Shown: positions 17,141 through 24,762 of the stretch, one piece after another | Layout of the letters: each line of letters starts with the position of its first letter | How positions within the stretch are numbered: the stretch's first letter is position 1 | Source of the DNA: an uncultured Collinsella sp. | GTDB lineage: Bacteria; Actinomycetota; Coriobacteriia; Coriobacteriales; Coriobacteriaceae | Direction of reading: 5' to 3' | DNA length: 41,109 nucleotides | NCBI GenBank assembly: GCA_900543275.1 | Contig: UQQL01000009.1 | Span: 1-41,109, forward strand | Translations under genes and position numbers: made by a program | Notes under the pieces: model-generated | Database searches by the model: none | What the model saw: the letters and a program-made list of their open reading frames with translations, nothing else | What the model was told of the DNA's origin: nothing

Positions 17141-18193
17141 GTGAAAACGGGTATTTCGATTTATCTTTCCAGCCCTCTGCAGGATATTGAGCGGACAATT
17201 GAGCGTGGTGCCGCGGCGGGTGCGCGCTATGCGTTCACCTCGCTGCATATTCCCGAGGATGGGGGAGCGGCGTATGCCGATAAGGTCCGTCATGTGCTGT
17301 CGCTGCTTTCCGCCCGCGGCATTGCGCTCATTGCCGATGTGGGGCCTCGCACGTGCGATTTGCTCGGGCTTGAGCGCATCGAGGACCTGCGCGATCTGGG
17401 GTTGGAATACCTTCGTTTGGACTATGGCTTTAGCGCCCAGCGGGTCGCGGAGCTGTCCGGTGTATTTCGCATTGTGGTCAATGCATCGACGGTGAGTTCT
17501 GATGAAATCGCATCGTGGCGTGAGGCCGGTGCCGATGTGACTCGTTTTGCCGCCTGCCACAATTTTTACCCCAAGCCTTATACCGGTTTAGCTCTGGAGG
17601 ACATTGCTCGGGTGAATCTTCGTCTTGCGGCGCTTGGATTCGAAATCATGGCTTTTGTGCCGGGTGATGCTAACGTTCGCGGGCCAGTATTCGAGGGACT
17701 GCCGACGGTCGAGGCGCAGCGCGGTCGCGCGTTAAAGGTTGCTCTCAATATGCTTGAGCTTGCACATGGCGCCGATTGCGACATTGTGTTGGTCGGCGAC
17801 CCCGATCTTTCCGATGCGGGCTGGGCGCAGTTTGCTCAAGTTTCCGCCGGATACGTGGACCTGCAATGCGAGCTTGAGTCTGGTTATGCCTATGTACGTG
17901 GGCAGATTCATCACGACCGGCCCGATTCGAGCACCCTCATCTTTAGGTCTCAGGAGTCGCGTACGACGCTTAAGCCGGATTCCGTGCCGACGGATGCCGG
18001 TGCCGGCCTGTTTCGAAAGGCGGGGTCGATCGCTGTGAGTAATAGCGGCTATGGGCGCTATGAAGGCGAGCTTGAGATTGCGCGGGTCGATCTTCCCGGT
18101 GACGAGCGCATGAACGTTGCGGGCCATATCGCGCCCGAGGCAATGGAGCTGCTGCCGTTCATCAAACGCGGATTCGGGGTACGGTTCGTTTAG
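17141..18193 (+). CDS. mupG: DUF871 protein, likely 6-phospho-N-acetylmuramidase MupG
   Basis: 350 residues from GTG 17141, with AAAGGAG nine bases upstream. The N-terminal TIM-barrel part starts MKTGISIYLSS and includes FTSLHIPEDG, LRLDYGF, VNASTVS and FAACHNFYPKPYTGL. The C-terminal ~110 residues form the smaller cyclophilin-like domain, ending AMELLPFIKRGFGVRFV. MupG was described in Staphylococcus aureus as an exo-enzyme that splits MurNAc-6-P-GlcNAc inside the cell. Together with murQ and the PTS gene this makes a complete entry route for the disaccharide. Confidence 0.85.
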   Translation: MKTGISIYLSSPLQDIERTIERGAAAGARYAFTSLHIPEDGGAAYADKVRHVLSLLSARGIALIADVGPRTCDLLGLERIEDLRDLGLEYLRLDYGFSAQRVAELSGVFRIVVNASTVSSDEIASWREAGADVTRFAACHNFYPKPYTGLALEDIARVNLRLAALGFEIMAFVPGDANVRGPVFEGLPTVEAQRGRALKVALNMLELAHGADCDIVLVGDPDLSDAGWAQFAQVSAGYVDLQCELESGYAYVRGQIHHDRPDSSTLIFRSQESRTTLKPDSVPTDAGAGLFRKAGSIAVSNSGYGRYEGELEIARVDLPGDERMNVAGHIAPEAMELLPFIKRGFGVRFV

Positions 18194-18285
18194 TGTGTGA
18201 CCCGTGGGCTACAATTGGCCCATCATGCGAAGGCGCCTCGTGTGGCGTGTGCCTGCGTTGGCCGATCTATATTCGGAGGATTCCC

Positions 18286-18645
18286 ATGACCGTACTGTTT
18301 GTTGAATATCCCAAGTGCTCGAACTGTAAGAAGGCCAAGGCATGGCTGGACGAACACGGGGTAGAGTATATCGACCGCGATATCGTTTTGGACAATCCCG
18401 CGGCCGATGAGCTTGCGACCTGGATTGCTCGTTCGGGGCTGCCGGTGCGGCGCTTCTTTAATTCGTCGGGCATGAAATATCGAGAGCTGGGCCTGAAGGC
18501 GCGTCTGGATGCGGGCATGACGGATCGGGAGTGCTACGAGCTGCTGGCGACCGACGGCATGCTGGTTAAGCGCCCACTGCTGGTGGGCGACGACTTTGCG
18601 ATTCCCGGCTTTAGGGAATCGGCTTGGGCCGAGGCGTTGCTGTAG
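18286..18645 (+). CDS. ArsC/Spx-family thioredoxin-fold protein
   Basis: 119 residues from ATG 18286, preceded by GGAGGA. The N-terminus MTVLFVEYPKCSNCKKAKAW has the CxxC redox pair of this family, and RFFNSSGMKYRELGL and MLVKRPLLVGDD are the typical later motifs. Members include arsenate reductases, the regulator Spx and YffB. Nothing arsenic-related lies nearby, so arsenate reduction is not supported. A thiol-redox or Spx-like role is as likely. Confidence 0.85.
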   Translation: MTVLFVEYPKCSNCKKAKAWLDEHGVEYIDRDIVLDNPAADELATWIARSGLPVRRFFNSSGMKYRELGLKARLDAGMTDRECYELLATDGMLVKRPLLVGDDFAIPGFRESAWAEALL

Positions 18646-18717
18646 CGGCTGCGGAAAGCGCGACCCGTTTTGAGTGCTCAGGGTGGGACGTGTTTTCCAT
18701 CGGCGGGCTCGCTCGGC

Positions 18718-19128
18718 TCAATCATCGAGCTGTGCCCATTCGTGCGGATCGTAGACCTTTACGTGCTTGTTGGGCTTGCCGCTCCAGTACTCCTCGTCCA
18801 TAAAGGGCAGATATGCCTGAACGCCGGGGCAGATAAAGGGAATCCGCTGCTGTTGCAGCCGCCCGCGCTGGCGCTGCTCTAGGTGCGCCTCGGATATGAC
18901 GGTCGGCATACCGGACAGCTCGACGAGGCTTGCCTGGATTCGCTTAAGGTCGGGGAGTCCCGCGTGCCATGACATCCGCATGATCAAAAAGGATGCACGG
19001 CGGTAGTTTGCCTGCATCACCGTGATGGCGGGGCGCAGAGTGGGATGGATTTTGTCCCGTTCGGGCCAAAGGTCAGCAGTGATCTCGAGGCCAAGGGTCT
19101 CCCATAGGTAATCAAGCTCTTCGTCCAT
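18718..19128 (-). CDS. Conserved-looking hypothetical protein
   Basis: 136 residues, convergent with the ArsC-like gene. The C-terminal half (AHLEQRQRGRLQQQRIPFI, then CPGVQAYLPFMDEEYW) has the look of a small helical protein with a beta hairpin, seen in uncharacterised proteins of other gut bacteria. I cannot name a family with certainty. Basic and acidic residues alternate and there is no signal peptide or membrane segment. Confidence 0.6.
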   Translation of the reverse strand: MDEELDYLWETLGLEITADLWPERDKIHPTLRPAITVMQANYRRASFLIMRMSWHAGLPDLKRIQASLVELSGMPTVISEAHLEQRQRGRLQQQRIPFICPGVQAYLPFMDEEYWSGKPNKHVKVYDPHEWAQLDD

Positions 19129-19321
19129 GGCGCCTCGATATCTACGCGATCATTGATACTTCGATTGTGTTGCCTGGTGCTATCGTTTTCGCGGTAGAAT
19201 CTGCCAACGGTTGACGGCTACCGCTCGCGGCGTTTTGCCCTTCGTGTGCAGCGGTCGACTTCACAGGTCCTTCACGTGTTGGCCGTATTTGACTGAATTT
19301 CAAAAAAGTCAAAATTGGGGC

Positions 19322-19350
19322 TTGCGTCACGGCCGGACTTCCCGTATATT
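19322..19350 (+). promoter_or_regulatory. Promoter of the tRNA pair
   Basis: TTGCGT (19322-19327), a 17-bp spacer and TATATT (19345-19350) lie 44 bp ahead of tRNA-Gln. Confidence 0.7.
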
Positions 19351-19394
19351 TCTTTCTTGCGCAAAGGCACAGCCGAGCGCAGCGATGCAGTCAT

Positions 19395-19468
19395 TGGGAT
19401 GTCGTCTAATGGCAGGACAGCGGATTCTGGTTCCGTCAATGGGGGTTCGACTCCCTCCATCCCAGCCA
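19395..19468 (+). tRNA. tRNA-Gln (anticodon CTG)
   Basis: Acceptor TGGGATG (19395-19401) pairs with CATCCCA (19458-19464), then discriminator G and an encoded CCA (19466-19468). The anticodon loop TTCTGGT gives CTG, which reads CAG. The T-loop GGTTCGACTCC is standard. Confidence 0.95.
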
Positions 19469-19485
19469 TTGCATTTGCTACATAT

Positions 19486-19562
19486 GGCCCGTTCGTCTAG
19501 CGGTTTAGGACGCCGCCCTCTCAAGGCGGAGATCACCAGTTCGAATCTGGTACGGGCTACCA
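19486..19562 (+). tRNA. tRNA-Glu (anticodon CTC)
   Basis: GGCCCGT (19486-19492) pairs with ACGGGCT at the 3' side (first pair G-U), followed by A and an encoded CCA (19560-19562). The anticodon stem CCGCC/GGCGG holds the loop CTCTCAA, giving CTC, which reads GAG. It lies 17 bp after tRNA-Gln, so both are processed from one transcript. Confidence 0.95.
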
Positions 19563-19573
19563 CAAAATGAATG

Positions 19574-19601
19574 CCCGGGCCTCGTTGGAGACCCGGGTTT
19601 T
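19574..19601 (+). terminator. Terminator of the tRNA transcript
   Basis: A 10-bp stem (CCCGGGCCTC / GAGACCCGGG, one mismatch) with loop GTTG is followed by four T, 11 bp after tRNA-Glu. Confidence 0.8.
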
Positions 19602-19657
19602 GTGTATTCACCACGCACGCGACACTTGCCGCGTTTCGTCCGGTTTGAGGAGTTGCC

Positions 19658-20575
19658 ATGGATCTGCCCATCAGCTTGCAAGACATCACGTATGCCGAGA
19701 ACTACCTGGCGCAGGGCGACCTGGCCACGGCGACACCGCTGTTGGAGCGCCTGGTGGAGCTTGCCGAGGAGTATATCGACGCCGAGTGCAAGACGGAGGA
19801 AAAGCGCCAATACTTTAGCTTCGATAGCAAGTTTGAGCGTCTGGCCTATCGCCGCGTGGAGAAGGATCCGCGCGAGCTCGTGCAGGTCGAGGTGCCGTTT
19901 GACCGCCTGTACTCCGACATGGCATTTGCCTACATTCGCCAGCAGGATTATGTGAGCGCTCGTAATGCTCTGATGCAAGCTGTGCGTTGGGACCCCATGA
20001 ACTGCAACTATCGCTTGGACTTGGCCGAGCTGTTCCGCGCGCTCGAGGACAAGCAGGAATGGGCATCGCTCTCGTACTCGGTGCTGGAGCGTGCAAGCGA
20101 TGGCAAGTGCGCCGCCCGCGCCTATGCCAACCTGGGCCAGTACTTCTTGGAGCCCGAGACCGAGAATGTCTCGGCCGCCGTGGGTTGTGCGCGCCTGGCG
20201 TTGCGCCTGGCGCCTGGCGATGCGCATACGACGCGCCTGCTCAACAAGATTCATACTGCCTACCCCGATGCCGCCGATGAAAGCGACGAGCACGTGATGG
20301 GTGAGCTGGCGTTGCAGGGCGTGCCGACCTCGCCTTCGGCCGAGATTGCCATTTGCCTGATCATGTGCGCGACCGACGCCGCGAGCGATGGCGACAAACA
20401 GGAGGCCACGCGCCTGACGGTCCGCGCCCGCGACCTGGTGGGCGAGGAGGCATGTGCGGCGATCATTAAGCTGGTGCGCGAGAGCGATGCCGAGCTCAAT
20501 GCTGAGCGCAAGGCAAAGCGCGACGCCGCGGGCTCAAACGCCGACGGTGCCAAGGAGGCCGGCGATGCCCAGTAA
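19658..20575 (+). CDS. Tetratricopeptide-repeat-like protein upstream of smpB
   Basis: 305 residues, start ATG 19658 with GAGGAG upstream. TPR-like helical pairs are visible: ENYLAQGDLATATPLLERLVEL (about 14-35), FAYIRQQDYVSARNALMQAV (about 90-109), and a later unit around AVGCARLALRLAPGD. The C-terminus is an Ala/Asp/Lys-rich tail. No signal peptide or membrane helix, so it is a cytoplasmic scaffold or adaptor. It overlaps smpB by 11 bases, which implies co-expression, but its partner is unknown. Confidence 0.75.
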   Translation: MDLPISLQDITYAENYLAQGDLATATPLLERLVELAEEYIDAECKTEEKRQYFSFDSKFERLAYRRVEKDPRELVQVEVPFDRLYSDMAFAYIRQQDYVSARNALMQAVRWDPMNCNYRLDLAELFRALEDKQEWASLSYSVLERASDGKCAARAYANLGQYFLEPETENVSAAVGCARLALRLAPGDAHTTRLLNKIHTAYPDAADESDEHVMGELALQGVPTSPSAEIAICLIMCATDAASDGDKQEATRLTVRARDLVGEEACAAIIKLVRESDAELNAERKAKRDAAGSNADGAKEAGDAQ

Positions 20576-21035
20576 GCGCGAACGCAAGCTCATCTCCAAG
20601 AATCGCTCGGCACATCACGAGTACTTTATCGATGAGACGTTTGAGTGCGGTATTGAGCTGAGCGGTACCGAGGTCAAGTCGATTCGCGAGCGCGCGTGCC
20701 AGATTACCGATACCTTTGCACTGATTCGTGGCGGGGAGTGCTGGCTCGTCGGCCTGCATATCCACCCTTATAGCCATGGTGGCGTGTGGAATCGCGATCC
20801 CGACCGTCGGCGCCGTCTGCTGCTGCACCGCAAGGAGATCGACTTTCTTGACGGCAAACTTCGCAACCGTGGTTATGCGCTGGTTCCGTTGGAGCTCTAC
20901 TTTAATACCGACGGTCGCGTAAAACTGCTGCTGGGCCTGGGTCGCGGCAAGAAGCTCTACGACAAGCGCGAGGACATGGCCAAGCGTGATGTCCAACGCG
21001 AGATCGACCGCGCCCTCAAGGAACGCAACCGCTGA
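20565..21035 (+). CDS. smpB: SsrA-binding protein SmpB
   Basis: 156 residues from ATG 20565. SmpB landmarks: ISKNRSAHHEYFIDETFECGIELSGTEVKSIR at the start (tmRNA-binding beta barrel), HIHPYSHGG, RKEIDFL, and the basic tail GKKLYDKREDMAKRDVQREIDRALKERNR that enters the ribosome. It delivers tmRNA to stalled ribosomes. The ssrA gene is not seen in this window. The start lies within the last codons of the TPR gene. Confidence 0.96.
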   Translation: MPSKRERKLISKNRSAHHEYFIDETFECGIELSGTEVKSIRERACQITDTFALIRGGECWLVGLHIHPYSHGGVWNRDPDRRRRLLLHRKEIDFLDGKLRNRGYALVPLELYFNTDGRVKLLLGLGRGKKLYDKREDMAKRDVQREIDRALKERNR

Positions 21036-21047
21036 CCGTCCTTCATA

Positions 21048-21114
21048 AGTTGCGGTGGAATACGGACTGTTTTGCCTGTTTGAGGGGCTATTCAGTCCCT
21101 ATTTCACCGCAACT
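21048..21114. repeat. 67-nt intergenic hairpin with 21-nt arms
   Basis: AGTTGCGGTGGAATACGGACT (21048-21068, given here with its inverted partner at 21094-21114) shows two mismatches in 21 and a 25-nt centre. The architecture of arm, 25-nt centre and arm resembles the TGTAACA units described below, but the sequence is unrelated. It begins 12 bp after the smpB stop. Confidence 0.75.
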
Positions 21115-21156
21115 GCGGGTGTCTCATCTTTCTTACTGTTCTGACACATATGTTTC

Positions 21157-21190
21157 AAAGGCGGCGTCCGTTATGGGCGCTGCCTTTTTT
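21157..21190 (+). terminator. Intrinsic terminator before the flavin-reductase gene
   Basis: A 10-bp stem (AAAGGCGGCG / CGCTGCCTTT, one wobble) with an 11-base loop ends in six T (21185-21190). Confidence 0.8.
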
Positions 21191-21241
21191 GTGGGTACAT
21201 ACATCCATGAGGTTCCAACCCGAGCTAGGGGAGTGATCGTT

Positions 21242-21745
21242 ATGGACAAAACTGCGTTCTTTACCATGCCGAGCGGCCTGTACGTGGTGAGCGCCGCGGC
21301 AGACGGGCTGCGCGCCGGCTGCGTCATCAACACAGCGGTGCAGGTGACGTCCATGCCGTCGCGCATTTCGGTTGCCGTGAACAAGGACAACGTCACCTCG
21401 AGCGTCATCGCATCGGCCAAAGCGTTCGCGCTGACCGTGATCGATCAGACCGCCGACATGCTCTACATCGGCAACTTTGGGTTCCGCACCAGCAGCGATT
21501 ATGACAAGTTTGCCAAATACGAGACCCGCGAGACGGCTCTGGGCATGCCCTATGTGCCCGAGCACGCGACGGCCCTGTTTAGCTGCCGTTTGATCGACGC
21601 TGTGGATGTGGGCACGCATCTACTGTTTATCGGCGAGGTCGAGGATGCCGAGCGCCTGAGCGACGAGACGCCGCTCACCTACGATTACTACCATAAGGTC
21701 CTGAAGGGCAAGACGCCTCCGAAGGCGTCCTCGTATCAAGGCTAG
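21242..21745 (+). CDS. Flavin-reductase-like FMN-binding protein
   Basis: 167 residues from ATG 21242. The flavin-reductase-like split-barrel fold is suggested by GLYVVSAAADGLRAGCVINTAVQVTSMPSRISVAVN and by VIASAKAFALTVIDQ and HLLFIGEVEDAE. Such proteins bind FMN and act as flavin reductases or as diiron-flavoprotein partners. A rubredoxin gene follows 89 bp downstream, and in anaerobes such pairs move electrons to oxygen- or peroxide-reducing enzymes. The electron donor and acceptor are not in view. Confidence 0.8.
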   Translation: MDKTAFFTMPSGLYVVSAAADGLRAGCVINTAVQVTSMPSRISVAVNKDNVTSSVIASAKAFALTVIDQTADMLYIGNFGFRTSSDYDKFAKYETRETALGMPYVPEHATALFSCRLIDAVDVGTHLLFIGEVEDAERLSDETPLTYDYYHKVLKGKTPPKASSYQG

Positions 21746-21762
21746 AAATGTTTTAAAAATAC

Positions 21763-21790
21763 TTGCATTATGTTATTGATAACATATACT
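21763..21790 (+). promoter_or_regulatory. Rubredoxin promoter overlapped by a perfect 18-nt palindrome
   Basis: TTGCAT (21763-21768) and TATACT (21785-21790) are 16 bp apart. Between and into the -10 box lies TATGTTATTGATAACATA (21769-21786), a perfect 8-2-8 palindrome. Its position would let a dimeric repressor block RNA polymerase. The AT-rich form recalls Fur/PerR-type boxes, but the regulator is not identified. Confidence 0.6.
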
Positions 21791-21834
21791 AATAAGCGAA
21801 GTACATCACCAGTCGCGTTCGAGAGGAGAACATC

Positions 21835-21978
21835 ATGGCTGAGGAGAAGAAGACGTATAAGTTCGTGTGCATCGTTTGTGGCTACGAGGTTGAGGTCGAT
21901 ACGCCCGAGCTGCCCGAGGATTATGTGTGCCCGGTGTGCGGCGTCGGTCCCGATCAGTTTGAGCTTGTCGAGGAGTAG
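21835..21978 (+). CDS. Rubredoxin
   Basis: A 47-residue protein from ATG 21835 with AGGAG six bases upstream. It has the two CxxC iron-binding knuckles, FVCIVCGYEVEV and DYVCPVCGVGPDQFE, that hold a single Fe(SCys)4 centre. Typical rubredoxins are 45-55 residues. It is a small cytoplasmic one-electron carrier. It follows the flavin-reductase-like gene and has its own palindrome-controlled promoter. Confidence 0.93.
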   Translation: MAEEKKTYKFVCIVCGYEVEVDTPELPEDYVCPVCGVGPDQFELVEE

Positions 21979-22017
21979 CTCGTCGGCACACGGCGAAAGC
22001 CGAACATAGCTCTGTCC

Positions 22018-22053
22018 AAGGGCCTCGGTCGAATTCTCGCCCGGGGCCCTTTT
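22018..22053 (+). terminator. Terminator after rubredoxin
   Basis: An 11-bp stem (AAGGGCCTCGG / CCGGGGCCCTT, one wobble) with a 12-base loop and a short T run, 40 bp after the stop. Confidence 0.75.
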
Positions 22054-22121
22054 CCTCCGCCCCCAAGGGATCGCGGTTGCTGTTGGCCGATCCTGTCTGT
22101 TGTGAGTCCGGCCGACCTTTT

Positions 22122-22258
22122 GTCTCAATCTGTAACATCTAACGGTGGAAATTTGGCCCACTTGTTACAGATTGAGACAAACGGAGCTGACCCTCGGAAT
22201 GATCTCGATCTGTAACATCTAGACATCAAAAGCGGGTCTAGATGTTACAGATCGAGAC
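22122..22258. repeat. Array A: two 57-nt TGTAACA hairpin units
   Basis: Unit 1 is 22122-22178, with perfect arms GTCTCAATCTGTAACA / TGTTACAGATTGAGAC. Unit 2 is 22202-22258. Each has a 25-nt centre and the gap between them is 23 nt, so the period is 80. The A-T pair in both arms of unit 1 replaces the usual G-C, a compensatory change. In unit 2 the stem extends into the centre (TCTAGAC / GTCTAGA). The array lies between the convergent rubredoxin and Nramp genes. Confidence 0.95.
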
Positions 22259-22285
22259 GTTTGCCTGAGTAGGTGCCCCGCCCCA

Positions 22286-23542
22286 TTACATCCCTGTCAA
22301 CAACACGACATCGAGAATCGTCACGATGGCACCGATCCCTACGAGCAGCGCGTTGAGTGGACGCGAATTGGCGTATTTGCCCATGACGCGGGGTGAACTG
22401 GTGAGCCGTATGAGCACAAAGACCGTAATCGGTAGCTGAAGCGACAGCAGTGCCTGACTCCAGATGAGACCTTCAAAAGGATTTGGGACGACCAGGCACG
22501 CCGTCACTGCGCCGACGAAACAGGCCGCCACCCCGATCGAGGAATGTCGGTCGTGGATATCGTATTCCTCGTCGAACATGCCCGCAGTGATGGTCCCCGC
22601 CGCCATGCCCGCTGTCACGCTGCTCGATAGTCCCGCGAACAGCAGCGCTACCGCAAAGATGGTCGAGCTCGCCGGGCCCAGAATGGGGGAGAGCGTGGCC
22701 GCTGCGACGGCGAGGTCGTCTACGACCATGCCGTGCGCAAAGAAGGTCGTTGCGGCCAGGATGACCATGGCCGAGTTGATTGCCCAGCCCACGCCCATCG
22801 AAATGAGCGTGTCGAAGAGCTCGTAGCGCAGACGCTCTTCGATAACCTGCTCGCCTTGGCCTTCGAAGTGCATGGATTGGATGACCTCGGAGTGCAGAAA
22901 AAGGTTGTGTGGCATAACGACCGCACCCAGGACACTCACGATAATCGCGGCAGAGCCAGTGGGCATACCGGGCGTGATCCAGCTTGCGGCGGCCTGCGGC
23001 CAGTCGACCTTGACTAGTGCAAGCTCGGCCAAAAACGAGAGTCCTACCACGCCTACGAAGGCGATGATCCAGCGTTCGGCGCGCTTGTAGGAGTTCGTCA
23101 TGAGCATCGCCATCGACACTGCCGCCACAATGACGCAGCCCGCGCGCACGGGCAGCCCAAAGAGCATTTGAAGGGCAATCGCACCACCCAGGACTTCGGC
23201 CATGGCGGTGGCGATGGTCGCGAGATAGGCACTGGCGAGCACCGCGCGTCCAACGAAGCGGGGGAGGTAGCGTGTCGTGGCCTCGGCAAGACAGGCGCCC
23301 GTGGCGATACCCAGGTGTGCCGCGTTGTGCTGCAGCACGATGAGCATAATCGTGGACAGCGTGACGATCCACAGCAGCGCGTAGCCAAACTGCGAGCCCG
23401 CGGCCATATTGGAAGCCCAGTTGCCCGGGTCGATAAAGCCGACGGTCACGAGCAACCCGGGACCGATGTGCCGCGCAATGTCTAGGCCTCCGTGACCACC
23501 GGTGCGTCGGGAGCCAAAGTGTTGTTTGAGGTGGTTGATCAT
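22286..23542 (-). CDS. mntH: Nramp-family divalent metal transporter (MntH-like)
   Basis: 418 residues from ATG 23542, chosen for the AGGAA upstream; upstream in-frame ATGs at 23557 and 23578 lack a clear site. Nramp metal-site motifs are present: GFIDPGNWASNMAAGSQFGY in helix 1 and MPHNLFLHSEVIQS in helix 6. About eleven hydrophobic helices follow one another to the end. It would import Mn2+ or Fe2+ with protons. The gene lies 75 bp after phosphoglycerate mutase on the same strand, but a strong hairpin separates the two. No MntR site is recognised. Confidence 0.92.
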   Translation of the reverse strand: MINHLKQHFGSRRTGGHGGLDIARHIGPGLLVTVGFIDPGNWASNMAAGSQFGYALLWIVTLSTIMLIVLQHNAAHLGIATGACLAEATTRYLPRFVGRAVLASAYLATIATAMAEVLGGAIALQMLFGLPVRAGCVIVAAVSMAMLMTNSYKRAERWIIAFVGVVGLSFLAELALVKVDWPQAAASWITPGMPTGSAAIIVSVLGAVVMPHNLFLHSEVIQSMHFEGQGEQVIEERLRYELFDTLISMGVGWAINSAMVILAATTFFAHGMVVDDLAVAAATLSPILGPASSTIFAVALLFAGLSSSVTAGMAAGTITAGMFDEEYDIHDRHSSIGVAACFVGAVTACLVVPNPFEGLIWSQALLSLQLPITVFVLIRLTSSPRVMGKYANSRPLNALLVGIGAIVTILDVVLLTGM

Positions 23543-23564
23543 GGTCGGTTCCTGCATAGGGGCA

Positions 23565-23599
23565 GCGCGGCGCCGCACCTGGGTTATGCGGCGCCGCGC
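23565..23599 (-). terminator. GC-rich hairpin between gpmA and the Nramp gene
   Basis: GCGCGGCGCCGCA (23565-23577) and TGCGGCGCCGCGC (23587-23599) form a perfect 13-bp stem with a nine-base loop, 18 bp after the gpmA stop on the minus strand. No T run follows, so termination would be partial or factor-assisted. Confidence 0.55.
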
Positions 23600-23617
23600 G
23601 CTCGGTTTAGGTTGGGG

Positions 23618-24391
23618 TTACTTGCGCGCCTTGCCCTGGTTGGCCACGGCGTCAATCTTGGCGGCGATGGTCGCCGGGTCGCCGATGTAGCGCTTGTCGA
23701 GGACGTTGAAATCGGTGTCGAAGGTGTAGACGAGTGGCACGCCGGTGGGGATGTTGACCTTGAGGATTTCCTCGGGCGTGAGGTGCTCGAACTTCATGAC
23801 GAGAGAGCGCAGGGAGTTGCCGTGTGCGGCGATGAGTACGCGCTTGCCGGCGAGCATCTGGGGGCGAATCTCGTCTTCGAAATAAGGCCAGGCGCGGGCG
23901 ATCGTATCCTTGAGGCACTCGGTATAGGGCAGCTGATCGGGTGCGACGTCGCGGTATTGCTCCTGGGTGTGGGGATCGCGCGCATCGTCCGGCTCGAGTG
24001 CCGGTGGGCACACGTCGAAGGAGCGGCGCCAGATGAGCACCTGCTGGTCGCCGTGCTCTGCCGCGGCATCGGCCTTGTTGAGACCCTGCAGCGCGCCGTA
24101 GTGGCGCTCGTTGAGCTTCCAGGATTTGATGACGGGCAGCCACTCGCGATCCATTTGGCCGAGCACGATGTTGAGGGTGTGGATCGCGCGCTTGAGGCGC
24201 GAAGTGTAGCAGACGTCAAAGTCGAAACCGGCTTCTTTGAGGGCTTGACCGCCTGCGGCGGCTTCTTCGCGGCCCGTGTCGGTGAGCTCAACATCGGTCC
24301 AGCCGGTGAACAGGTTGAGTTTGTTCCACTCGGATTCTCCGTGACGGATAAGGACAAGTTGCATCGTCTGCTGGTCTGCTTGGTATGCCAT
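23618..24391 (-). CDS. gpmA: 2,3-bisphosphoglycerate-dependent phosphoglycerate mutase
   Basis: 257 residues. The phosphohistidine motif LVLIRHGESEWNKLNLFTGW lies near the start, then ERHYGALQGLNK and the second catalytic histidine in LIAAHGNSLRSLVMK. It interconverts 3- and 2-phosphoglycerate in glycolysis. GAGGCCCC precedes the ATG. The dozen residues before the motif (MAYQADQQT) are a short extension. A promoter should lie in 24392-24529, upstream of array B, but I see no convincing boxes. Confidence 0.95.
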   Translation of the reverse strand: MAYQADQQTMQLVLIRHGESEWNKLNLFTGWTDVELTDTGREEAAAGGQALKEAGFDFDVCYTSRLKRAIHTLNIVLGQMDREWLPVIKSWKLNERHYGALQGLNKADAAAEHGDQQVLIWRRSFDVCPPALEPDDARDPHTQEQYRDVAPDQLPYTECLKDTIARAWPYFEDEIRPQMLAGKRVLIAAHGNSLRSLVMKFEHLTPEEILKVNIPTGVPLVYTFDTDFNVLDKRYIGDPATIAAKIDAVANQGKARK

Positions 24392-24529
24392 AGGGGCCTC
24401 CTTGATCTGGCACGGAGTGCGTGCCGTTTGCTTGACGCCGCAAAGGATACCCGTTTTAGGCTTAAAAGTTAACCAAGACTAACAAAATTGTTGTATTTGA
24501 CTGGGATGGTGAAAGGGGGCTGCCGAAAT

Positions 24530-24746
24530 GTCTCGATCTGTAACAGCTGGGGATGGAAATTGGGCCGAGGTGTTACAGATCGAGACAGGAAGAAATGATC
24601 CTATGGAAAATCTCGATCTGTAACAGCTGACCGCCAAAACCGGCCCTTCGTGTTACAGATTGAGACATTCGGAACCGTCTCTCAAAAGCATCTCGATCTG
24701 TAACAGTTAGGCGTCGAAATATGGCCTTCCTGTTACAGATTGAGAT
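24530..24746. repeat. Array B: three TGTAACA hairpin units at an exact 80-bp period
   Basis: Units start at 24530, 24610 and 24690. In each the left arm is 16 nt, the centre 25 nt and the right arm 16 nt (24530-24586, 24610-24666, 24690-24746), with 23-nt gaps. Unit 3 (first of this array) has perfect arms. The last ends TGAGAT opposite ATCTC, again a matched change. Centres share a GCTG/GTTA start and an AAA core followed by GGCC. It lies between gpmA and the 3' end of the arylsulfotransferase gene, 16 bp from that stop. Confidence 0.95.
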
Positions 24747-24762
24747 GCTTGAAGCGGTGAGC

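Noticed and set aside
22122..24746. Hairpin units as simple intrinsic terminators
   Set aside because: No T run follows, they occur in multiples at fixed period, and a proper terminator (22018-22053) already precedes array A.
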